The notes below the pieces were generated by a model. That model worked only from the letters and a program-made list of their open reading frames with translations. It made no database searches and was not told where the DNA came from. The translations under genes were made by a program, and so were the position numbers. This document shows, one piece after another, positions 1-6,324 of a stretch of 13,803 bases of DNA. Position 1 is the stretch's first letter. Every line of letters starts with the position of its first letter. Source of the stretch: Planctomycetota bacterium (GTDB lineage Bacteria > Planctomycetota > Phycisphaerae > Tepidisphaerales > Tepidisphaeraceae); NCBI GenBank assembly GCA_023417885.1, contig JAEZED010000239.1, positions 1-13,803 of the forward strand, in the 5' to 3' direction.

Positions 1-565
1 CCAAGCCGGCGATGTCGATGCTGAGCAGGCCGATGTCGCCCGAGGCACCGTTCTCCCGCAGCAGGTCGTCGATGTTCTCCGCGGTCACGAACGAGGCGAC
101 GGCGCGCAGGTCGTGGAACCAGTGGTAGGTGCTCTGGCGGATGATCTGCACCTGTCCCGGGTCGCCGTCGATCACCAGGCCGCTCCAGCCGCAGTCGGTG
201 AGAAGGAAGCGCGTGTTGGCCTCGTGGTATGCCTCCACCCCGAACTCGACGAAGAATTTTCGCTCCACCGGCACGCGCCGCAGCAGCCACTGGATCGCGC
301 CGTCCTCCCCCCACTGGCTGAAGACCTGGAACTCCGCCTCCTGGAGCGTCGGCGCGTCGGCGAGCTGGCGCATCTCGATGCGCCCGCAGGCCCGGTGCAT
401 GCGCTGGAGGCGCCACTCCAGCTGCTCGTTCTGGCGACGAACCTTGTCCACCTCGTGCACGAAGGCCGGCACCAGGTGCGAGAGCGTCAGCCGGCGGCGG
501 ACCTTGTCGATCAGGCCGCCTCTCCTGGAGGCGTCGCGCGGGGGCATGTCCGGAGTGGCGGTCAT
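1..565 (-). CDS. FkbM-like methyltransferase-fold protein, N-terminal part (3' end outside window)
   Basis: 188 codons are visible from the ATG at 565-563; the gene continues beyond base 1. The first 70 residues are basic and probably helical or coiled (Arg/Lys/Glu rich). From about residue 80 there is a pattern I associate with a family encoded near glycosyltransferases and distantly related to FkbM methyltransferases: FSQWGEDGAIQWLL (82-95), FFVEFGVE (104-111, the usual SAM-binding beta-strand and Gly/Glu loop), NTRFLL (117-122), WSGLVIDGD (127-135) and LLSIDI at the visible end. The last visible residues are SIDIAGL where the family, as I remember it, usually has SIDIDGN; a reader should check this. 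The substrate is unknown; a role in glycan modification is inferred from the glycosyltransferase gene 85 bases upstream on the same strand. No clear Shine-Dalgarno site precedes the ATG. Confidence 0.7.
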   Translation of the reverse strand, partial: MTATPDMPPRDASRRGGLIDKVRRRLTLSHLVPAFVHEVDKVRRQNEQLEWRLQRMHRACGRIEMRQLADAPTLQEAEFQVFSQWGEDGAIQWLLRRVPVERKFFVEFGVEAYHEANTRFLLTDCGWSGLVIDGDPGQVQIIRQSTYHWFHDLRAVASFVTAENIDDLLRENGASGDIGLLSIDIAGL

Positions 566-650
566 ATGGCGTGGCTGGCGGAAGGAACGGCACGGGCGCG
601 TGACGCGGCCCGCAACCGTAGCGGCGCACGCTGGAATGACAAACCCACGC

Positions 651-3600
651 TCAGGCGCCCACCGTCGCCAGGTCCGGCGCCGGCTCCGGTTCGGCCTCCG
701 GCTCCGGGAAGTGACGCAGCGGATGGAGCAGCAGATCCTCCAGGCTCGAGCGCGTCACGAGCAGGTTGCCGCTCATCAGGTCCGCCGTCACCAGCCGGCG
801 AACCGGCCAGGCGCGCTGGCCATCGACGACATGGGCATGGGGCCCGCGAAGGAAGACGCCGACCCGGCTGGAGACGGCCTCCGGCGGGTGCATCACGCCG
901 GCGGCGGTCGTCCAGACGAGCTCGGCGTCCGTGGCCGCCAGCACCAGGCTCCAGGCGGCATCCGGATCATCCGGCGGGCACTCCATCACCTGTGCGCTGG
1001 CCAGGTCGTGGCCGGCGAGGTCGTCGGGGCGGTCGGTGACGACCAGCGTATGGATCGCGGGGTAGAGCTGCCTCCGCAACTCGCGTGCTGCTGCGGCGAC
1101 GGTTTCCGGATCCTGGCGCCGGCCCTGCTCGCCCAGGAGCGCCGGATCGACGGGAACAACGGCGGCGACGCGCGGCAGGCGCAGGCCAAGCTCTGAAAGC
1201 TGCGCGAAACTGAGTCGCCGCACGTCGCGAACCAGCGGATAGAAGCGCTGCCCACCGGCTTCGACCGGCTCGAGGTGATGGGCCTCGAGGAAGGTGCCGT
1301 CGAGGATCGCCTCGACGTGCCGCTGGATGCGGCGGGCGTCGATGCTCTCCAGCGAGAGGTTCCAGGGACAGTCCCACTTGCCGTGCGGCGTACCGGGCAC
1401 CTGCTGGCGCACGCTCACCGCCGGTGCCGGGCCGAGCGGGTGCGGGCCCCAGCGGCGGTCGTTTTCCGGGCCGATGATCGCGATGACGGGCACGCCGCGC
1501 GCCCGCGCCACGTGCATGACTCCCGTGTCGTTGCACACCAGCGCCCGGCACCGGTCGTAGTAGCCCACCACTCCCACGAGATCCGCGGCGCCGACGGCGT
1601 CGTACGTCCGCTCGCGCAGCCCCGCCGGGATGGCTCCGCGGATCAGCCCGATCAGGGCCTTCTCCTCGGAGCCTGCGCCGGTGAAGACGACGTGCAGTTC
1701 CGGGCGATTCTCGAGGAGGGCGGTCGCCAGCTCGGCGAAGCGGCGTGCGGGCCAGCGCCGGCTGGGACGCTTGCTGCCCGGGTGCATTGCGATCACGGTT
1801 GCCCCGTCCGGCACGCCGAGCTGCTGATGCAGCGCCTCGGCTCTCTCCGCGACGCTGCGCTCCTCGAGCCGCAGGCGGGGGACGCGAAGTTCCGTCGCGA
1901 TCGGCCCCGTCAGCAGCTCCACGAGACGCAGGTTGTTCTCCGCCTCGTGCAGGTTCGGGTCCAGCATGACCACGCGGTCCGCATAGCGCTGGAGCGGATG
2001 GCCGTCATACAACCCCAGCCGCAGCGGCGCGCCGCTGAAGACCGCCTCGGAAAGGTGGAAGTACCAGACGCCCCCCACCGCCAGGTCGAAGCCGCGCGCC
2101 AGCAGGCGCAACGCGCCGCGGAACCGGTCGCGCCGGGAGCGGTTGAAGAAGTCCAGCGGGAGCACCTCGTCCACGTAGGGCGAGGCCTCCAGCAGTTGTC
2201 GCGCGCCGCTGCCGGGCGCGATGGCAACCGTGATCTTCGCACCCGGGTAACGCGCACGCAGGGCCGCCAGCGTCGGGAGAAAGACCACCGTGTCGCCGAG
2301 ATGGCCGTTGCGCACGACGAGGATACGGCGAATCGGCTCGGTGTCCCCCTTCAGCAGGCGGCCGGCCCGGCGCAGGGCGTAGTAGCTGAGGCCGGCCGCG
2401 CGACTGAGCAGGTAGAGCACGTGCTGCTGCGCGGAGAGGCCGTTGTCGCCGTAATTGTCATGGAGCAGGCGGACGCTGGCGTCCTTGCCGTCAAGCCGGG
2501 GCGTCACGCGGATCGCGCGGCGCCCATGCCGATCCGGCCGCGGGTGGCGACGGCGCTCGCGCTGGCGGCGCGCGGTGGCCAGGGCCAGCGCTTCGTTCAG
2601 CCTCTCCTCCAGCTCGTCGGCCCGTCGCTGCCAGCTGGCCGACTCCGCCACCCGGCGGCGCTGGTGGCGCAGCCGGTCGGGGTTGGCCAGCGCCTCCTCG
2701 ACGGCCGCGATGAACGCCTGCGGATCGGCGCCGACCGATATCGCCTGCCGCGTGCTGTTCAGCCCGGAAAGCTCGGTCGCGACGGTCGGCAGGTCGGCCG
2801 CGAGGTACTCGTAGACCTTGAGCGGGTTGCATCCCTGCGTCAGCGGCGCCTGCACGTAGGGGACCAGCCCCACGTCGAGTTCGCGGTAGATCGTGCCGAG
2901 CTGCGGATAATCCACGAAGCCGGTGAAGATCACGTTCGGCTCCGCCTTCAGCCGCGAGACGTCCAGCCCCGGCTTCACCCGGCCCGCCATCACCACCACG
3001 CCCTGGGCGAAGCGGCGTGCCAGCGCCGCAACGAGTTCCTGGTCCACCCGTTCGTCCACCTGCCCCACGAATCCGAGGCGCGGGCGCGGACGATCGACCA
3101 GCAGCGGGTGTGTTTCTGCGGCGTCCAGCGCTGACGGGGTGAACTGCTCGAGATCGACGCCGTTCTCCTGGAGGTGGCTGTTCGGCTGAACGGCGCGAAA
3201 CCGCTCCAGCAGGACGGGAGAGACCGACAGCGCCAGGTCACATTCCGCGAGCAGGCGCTGCTCCTGAATCCGCTGATGCTCGGCAAAGGCCGGGCCCGCG
3301 CCGCTCTCCTGCGTGTGGTCGTCCTCGGCGAAGTAGACCGTGGCCGCCGGGTTGACGGTGTGAATGAGCCATCGCTGCGCCGGCCAGAGGCAGAGCGCAG
3401 CCGGCGCCCAGAGGCCCAGGTTCTCCGCAGCCTGGGCGACGGTGGCCATCCGGAGCCGCGCAGTGAGGCGGGCGGGAAACCGGGGCAGCTGGCGCGGCGT
3501 CAGGACGTGCAGGCCGTCCTGCACCTCCTGCAGAACGCACCGGTTTCGCCAGTTCGAGAGGGCCGACGCGACGCCAGGGACTCCCGCCGCCCCGCGCGCT

Positions 3601-3719
3601 GCGGGGATCGGGTCGACGAAGAGGACGCGGTGCCCGCGGCGCGCAAGTCTGCTGAGCAGTTGCTGCTTGGTCACCCAGCAGACGTCCCAGTTTTGCTGCG
3701 CGAAACAAACGATGTTCAT
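651..3719 (-). CDS. Multidomain glycosyltransferase (GT4-like + GT9 heptosyltransferase-like + degenerate C-terminal domain)
   Basis: A single 1022-residue frame. Residues 1-375 look like a GT-B glycosyltransferase of the GT4 type: MNIVCFAQQNWD at the start, a central LGFVGQVDE strand (215-223) and a donor-site loop NPLKVYEYLAADLPTVA (298-314). An Arg-rich linker (about 380-405) follows. Residues 465-800 look like GT9 (ADP-heptose:LPS heptosyltransferase family): RNGHLGDTVVFLPTLAALR (470-488, D476 at the position of the family catalytic Asp), HPGSKRPSRRWPARRF (646-661) and CNDTGVMHVA (729-738). Residues 845-1000 (LVVTDRPDD, AELVWTTAAGV) resemble a GT2-like sugar-nucleotide fold without an obvious DxD. 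The role is probably sequential sugar transfer to a cell-surface glycan; the actual sugars cannot be read. The start is the first ATG in frame; there is no clear Shine-Dalgarno site, but TAGGAT lies 14 bases upstream. The FkbM-like gene follows after 85 bases, probably in one transcript. Confidence 0.85.
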   Translation of the reverse strand: MNIVCFAQQNWDVCWVTKQQLLSRLARRGHRVLFVDPIPAARGAAGVPGVASALSNWRNRCVLQEVQDGLHVLTPRQLPRFPARLTARLRMATVAQAAENLGLWAPAALCLWPAQRWLIHTVNPAATVYFAEDDHTQESGAGPAFAEHQRIQEQRLLAECDLALSVSPVLLERFRAVQPNSHLQENGVDLEQFTPSALDAAETHPLLVDRPRPRLGFVGQVDERVDQELVAALARRFAQGVVVMAGRVKPGLDVSRLKAEPNVIFTGFVDYPQLGTIYRELDVGLVPYVQAPLTQGCNPLKVYEYLAADLPTVATELSGLNSTRQAISVGADPQAFIAAVEEALANPDRLRHQRRRVAESASWQRRADELEERLNEALALATARRQRERRRHPRPDRHGRRAIRVTPRLDGKDASVRLLHDNYGDNGLSAQQHVLYLLSRAAGLSYYALRRAGRLLKGDTEPIRRILVVRNGHLGDTVVFLPTLAALRARYPGAKITVAIAPGSGARQLLEASPYVDEVLPLDFFNRSRRDRFRGALRLLARGFDLAVGGVWYFHLSEAVFSGAPLRLGLYDGHPLQRYADRVVMLDPNLHEAENNLRLVELLTGPIATELRVPRLRLEERSVAERAEALHQQLGVPDGATVIAMHPGSKRPSRRWPARRFAELATALLENRPELHVVFTGAGSEEKALIGLIRGAIPAGLRERTYDAVGAADLVGVVGYYDRCRALVCNDTGVMHVARARGVPVIAIIGPENDRRWGPHPLGPAPAVSVRQQVPGTPHGKWDCPWNLSLESIDARRIQRHVEAILDGTFLEAHHLEPVEAGGQRFYPLVRDVRRLSFAQLSELGLRLPRVAAVVPVDPALLGEQGRRQDPETVAAAARELRRQLYPAIHTLVVTDRPDDLAGHDLASAQVMECPPDDPDAAWSLVLAATDAELVWTTAAGVMHPPEAVSSRVGVFLRGPHAHVVDGQRAWPVRRLVTADLMSGNLLVTRSSLEDLLLHPLRHFPEPEAEPEPAPDLATVGA

Positions 3720-3733
3720 GAGCTGGCCGGATG

Positions 3734-3739
3734 ATCCTA
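3734..3739 (-). promoter_or_regulatory. Possible -10 hexamer TAGGAT for the glycosyltransferase
   Basis: TAGGAT on the minus strand ends 14 bases before the ATG at 3719. No convincing -35 is visible. The gene could equally be read through from the small membrane protein 78 bases upstream. Confidence 0.25.
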
Positions 3740-3797
3740 GAGACCGCGAAGCCGCGGCGGAACACGCGCCCGACCAGAAACGCGGATTCGTGCTAAG

Positions 3798-4094
3798 TTA
3801 GGCGAGTCGCCGCGCCCGGGTCAGGTGAGCACCCGGAATCAGGGCGATGATGCTCACCACGATCGCGATCAGTCCGATCAGGATGGCGATAATGCTCATG
3901 ACGCCCCCGCGCTTGTTCGGGCTGATCGCCGCGGCCGCCCCGATCAGGCCCGCGATGATCGCCACGATCGCCAGAAGGATCGACCAGCCGGCGCTCACCA
4001 CCCAGGCGGCGATCGCACAGACGATGGCGATGATGGACGCAACGCTGTAGGAGGCCTCCGGCATGCCGCGGCGGTGGGTGAGGTCGGTTGTCAT
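3798..4094 (-). CDS. Small membrane protein with three predicted transmembrane helices
   Basis: 98 residues. After a short polar N-terminus (MTTDLTHRRG) there are three hydrophobic segments at about 16-35, 37-58 and 65-87, the last two joined by a short polar turn SPNKRGG (58-64), and a basic C-terminus. The layout recalls small DUF4190-like proteins, which also have paired helices joined by a P/N-rich basic turn, but I cannot assign the family. Function unknown; presumably inner membrane. The start ATG is preceded at exactly 6 bases by TAGGTT, a possible -10 for a leaderless message; no Shine-Dalgarno site is visible. It lies 78 bases upstream of the glycosyltransferase on the same strand and diverges from the zinc-ribbon membrane protein. 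A much longer overlapping minus-strand frame (3793-5382) is rejected because its composition is that of an antisense shadow. Confidence 0.75.
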   Translation of the reverse strand: MTTDLTHRRGMPEASYSVASIIAIVCAIAAWVVSAGWSILLAIVAIIAGLIGAAAAISPNKRGGVMSIIAILIGLIAIVVSIIALIPGAHLTRARRLA

Positions 4095-4100
4095 GCCCCG

Positions 4101-4106
4101 AACCTA
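4101..4106 (-). promoter_or_regulatory. Putative leaderless -10 (TAGGTT) for the small membrane protein
   Basis: TAGGTT on the minus strand is separated from the ATG at 4094 by 6 bases (cggggc), so transcription would start at or next to the start codon. The same 6-base spacing recurs at nadE and the esterase-like gene in this window. No -35 is evident. Confidence 0.4.
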
Positions 4107-4119
4107 CCCGCCACGCCCG

Positions 4120-4161
4120 GGGGCCCGGAGCGCCCGGAATCTCAGGAGCGGGGCCCGGAGC
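4120..4161. repeat. 12-bp direct repeat GGGGCCCGGAGC in a divergent promoter region
   Basis: GGGGCCCGGAGC occurs at 4120-4131 and again at 4150-4161, start-to-start distance 30 bp, with another CCGGA copy between them. The pair sits between the divergently transcribed small membrane protein and zinc-ribbon membrane protein, where an operator would be expected. In a GC-rich background this may be chance or simple slippage. Confidence 0.5.
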
Positions 4162-4220
4162 ACCCCTCTGAGGCGCGGGTAGGAAGACGCCCCAAGCGCC
4201 TGCCGCACGCCTTTGGGCCG

Positions 4221-4252
4221 TATCATCACGACACGCGGGAAGGGCGGGAGGA
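4221..4252 (+). promoter_or_regulatory. Possible -10 (TATCAT) and Shine-Dalgarno (GGGAGGA) upstream of the zinc-ribbon protein
   Basis: TATCAT at 4221-4226 is a good -10-like hexamer; no matching -35 is seen. GGGAGGA at 4246-4252 lies 14 bases before the ATG at 4267, a longer spacing than ideal, but it helps favour that ATG over the in-frame TTG at 4213. Confidence 0.35.
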
Positions 4253-4266
4253 TTGACCCCACTGCG

Positions 4267-5796
4267 ATGATCCGATTCCGCTGTCATTGTGGAAACTGGC
4301 TTCAGGTGCCGCTGGCGGACGCCGGCGGCTCCGTCCAGTGCACCGCGTGCGGGCGCCTGCGCAGCATCCCGGAGCTCGACGAGCTCGATGCGATGGAGGA
4401 GGACGGCACGATCCGGCTCACGGATGGCGCCGCGTCGGACCTCCCGCATACCCGCGAGGGCGCGGCGGGGGGAGCCGCCGCCCAGCGTCCGCCGCGGCCG
4501 GTGAAGCTCCCGGGGCTCGTCGATTATCCGCGCTTCACCGATCCGTCGGGCATCGATCGCCGCGCGTCTCTCGAGGCGATTCTCGGCGTCGGCGCTCCTC
4601 GCGCGGAGCCGGAGCCGGCCCGCCGGGAGCGCTACGACCCGGAGACCGGCGAGCTGGTCACCGACCTTGAACTGGCCGAGCCCGGAGCGTGGACCGCTCC
4701 CGCACACGCCCCGGGGCCGCGTGACGAAGCGGCCGAGGATGGCGCGGAGCCGAGCGATGTCGCGCCTGCCCCGCACAACGCGCACGGATTGCAGGAACTT
4801 CGTCGGGAGCAGCCGAGCCAGCGCCCGCCCCCGCCGACCCTGGCATACGCGAACACGCGCGAGAACTACGTTCAGCCGGGCAGGGGGTACAAGCCGATTC
4901 CCCTGCACATTCGGCCGGTCCACTGGTATTCGATTCCGCTGGAGCTGTTCCAGCCGCAGAATGTCCTCGTGCTTGGCTTCGTGCTGGCGATGCACCTGCT
5001 GGTGCAGGGGATGGTGCTGCTGAGCCTGGTGGGCGCGCTGCCGCTGCTGCTGCTTGCCGGGCTGATCGTGCTGGCCATCGTCGCCCACTACGCGATCATC
5101 CTGGATGAAACGGGCCCGGAGAAGCGCGACGAGATTCCCGGTGTGCTCCGCAACGTCAGCATCTCCGACGACTTCCTGCGACCGATATGGGCCGTGCTGA
5201 CGGCTCTGGCCCTCTGTTTCGGCCCGGCGGCGGCGCTGGGGCGGGCAGGGGGGTGGGCGGGCGCGCCCGACGGCCCGACCCTCGCCGCGGGGCTCATCGC
5301 GCTGGTGCTCGGGACGATCCTCTTCCCCGCGACCCTGCTGACTGCGGCGACGAGCGGCACGTTCCTCAATCTCGCGCCGCACCGCGTCCTCGGCGTGCTG
5401 CTGGCGGCGCCGGGCAAGTACTTCCTGGGCGTGCTCCTCTTCCTCGTCTCGGTTGCGCTCTACGTCGTCGCCTTCTCAGCACTCGGGTACCTCACCTTCG
5501 CCGCGGCGGGGGCGTTCGCGCTGACCGGCGCGCAGTATTTCCTCGCCGCGGTCGTCGGCTACTTCGCGCTGATGGCGGCGGTCTATGTCGCCCATGCCTT
5601 CTGCTGGCTGCTGGGCAAGATCCACCAGGAGCACCACGACGACTTCGGCTGGGTGCTCCAGCGGCACATCTCCACGCGCAACGACCCGACCAAGCAGCTC
5701 GAGCGCCAGAAGCTGGCGCGGATCATGGCGGAGCGCGACGAGCAGGCCCGCCGCGCCGCCGAGCAGGTTCAGGCCGGGTTCGCGGCACGTCCCTGA
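4267..5796 (+). CDS. Zinc-ribbon multi-pass membrane protein
   Basis: 509 residues from the ATG at 4267. I chose this start because it places MIRFRCHCGN at the very N-terminus; extending to the TTG at 4213 adds 18 unremarkable residues. Residues 1-35 form a small zinc ribbon with Cys6, Cys8, Cys25 and Cys28 (CxC...CxxC), a type common at the N-terminus of planctomycete proteins. Residues 36-200 are acidic, Pro/Ala-rich and probably disordered. Residues about 232-253, 255-278, 305-324, 338-361, 384-406 and 412-446 are hydrophobic, giving about six or seven membrane helices. Between the second and third is a polar stretch, LDETGPEKRDEIPG (279-292). The C-terminus (475-503) is a charged helix. 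The ribbon and tail are probably cytoplasmic. Family and function are not recognised; nothing catalytic is visible. The gene ends 87 bp before the 21-bp repeat array, with no clear terminator. Confidence 0.85.
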   Translation: MIRFRCHCGNWLQVPLADAGGSVQCTACGRLRSIPELDELDAMEEDGTIRLTDGAASDLPHTREGAAGGAAAQRPPRPVKLPGLVDYPRFTDPSGIDRRASLEAILGVGAPRAEPEPARRERYDPETGELVTDLELAEPGAWTAPAHAPGPRDEAAEDGAEPSDVAPAPHNAHGLQELRREQPSQRPPPPTLAYANTRENYVQPGRGYKPIPLHIRPVHWYSIPLELFQPQNVLVLGFVLAMHLLVQGMVLLSLVGALPLLLLAGLIVLAIVAHYAIILDETGPEKRDEIPGVLRNVSISDDFLRPIWAVLTALALCFGPAAALGRAGGWAGAPDGPTLAAGLIALVLGTILFPATLLTAATSGTFLNLAPHRVLGVLLAAPGKYFLGVLLFLVSVALYVVAFSALGYLTFAAAGAFALTGAQYFLAAVVGYFALMAAVYVAHAFCWLLGKIHQEHHDDFGWVLQRHISTRNDPTKQLERQKLARIMAERDEQARRAAEQVQAGFAARP

Positions 5797-5883
5797 TGAT
5801 GAGGCTGACCGGGGCAGGGCAGGTCCGGTAGTGCGGGGTCGGGAGTCCTCCTCGTCGCTGGCGGGCTCGACGGCGGCGCTCTT

Positions 5884-6177
5884 ATGGTCGACCACGTGGC
5901 TCTCTCGGTCGACCAGATGACTCACATGGTCGACCACGACGCTCTCGTGAACGATCACCTGGCCCTCGTGAAGGTTCACGCGGTTCCCGTGAAGGTTCAC
6001 GGGGCTCTCGTGAAGGTTCACGCGGTTCTCGTGAAGGTTCACGCAGGTCTCGTGAAGGTTCACGGCGCTCTCGTGAAGGTTCACGGCGCTCTCGTGAAGG
6101 TTCACGACGCTCTCGTGAAGGTTCACGGCGCTCTCGTGAAGGTTCACGACGCTCTAGTGAAGGTTCACGACGCGTCG
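5884..6177. repeat. Tandem array of 14 units of 21 bp, each with a dyad-symmetric core
   Basis: Fourteen head-to-tail units of exactly 21 bp. Units 5-14 (5968-6177) begin with an invariant core GTGAAGGTTCAC, an inverted repeat (GTGAA/TTCAC around GG), followed by a variable 9-base spacer (for example GGCGCTCTC, GACGCTCTC, GCGGTTCTC, GCAGGTCTC). Units 1 and 3 have a different core with a perfect 10-bp palindrome, TGGTCGACCA; unit 2 keeps GGTCGACC; unit 4 is intermediate, GTGAACGATCAC. Upstream, 5863-5883 matches unit 1 at 14 of 21 positions, so the array probably began further left and has decayed there. The core is about 50% GC in a background near 70%. The 21-bp period places dyads two helical turns apart. 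It could be a protein-binding array or, less likely, a heptapeptide-coding repeat. I do not recognise it as a named element. Confidence 0.95.
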
Positions 6178-6312
6178 TTATCGGAGGGCCACCGGCGTTT
6201 TTGCCACCGGCAAGGCGGTCCGCCTGGTTATCGCCCCTCGACAGCCGCGCGCTGCCGGCCCGCGGAGCGGCGCGCGTCTCCCGCACACTGACCGCCGCCG
6301 AGACCGGTGCGA

Positions 6313-6318
6313 TACCAT
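6313..6318 (+). promoter_or_regulatory. Putative leaderless -10 (TACCAT) for nadE
   Basis: TACCAT ends 6 bases before the nadE ATG at 6325. A weak -35-like CTGACC lies at 6288-6293 with a 19-base spacer. No Shine-Dalgarno sequence is visible, consistent with a transcript starting at or very near the ATG. Confidence 0.4.
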
Positions 6319-6324
6319 CGGCTC

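Larger units (their letters stand above)
5797..6324. other. Non-coding stretch around the 21-bp repeat array
   Basis: 528 bases between the zinc-ribbon protein and nadE. It holds the tandem array (5884-6177), a left flank that may contain decayed units, and a right flank with GCCACCGGC repeated directly at 6188-6196 and 6202-6210 around a TTTTT run. Frames run open through the array on both strands, but they are explained by the repeat period being a multiple of three; I see no convincing gene. Confidence 0.6.

Noticed and set aside
129..3134. Long plus-strand frames at 113-1039, 129-1196 and 1275-3134
   Set aside because: Antisense shadows of the FkbM-like and glycosyltransferase genes; Arg/Ala/His-rich composition with no domain motifs.
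3793..5382. 529-codon minus-strand frame spanning the small membrane protein and the zinc-ribbon protein
   Set aside because: Arg/His/Gly/Gln-rich shadow that covers a divergent promoter region and lies antisense to a convincing membrane protein.
5476..6147. Minus-strand repeat protein (VNLHES repeats) running into the zinc-ribbon gene
   Set aside because: It begins at a GTG just after an in-frame TAG inside the array, and more than half of it is antisense to a well-supported gene.
5884..6177. CRISPR array
   Set aside because: Units are 21 bp with 9-base, similar spacers; CRISPR repeats and spacers are each about 25-40 bp with unrelated spacers, and no cas genes are present.
5884..6177. RNA hairpin series acting as attenuators
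   Set aside because: The core allows only a 4-bp stem with a 4-base loop per unit, too weak to be convincing; symmetry at the DNA level is a better explanation.
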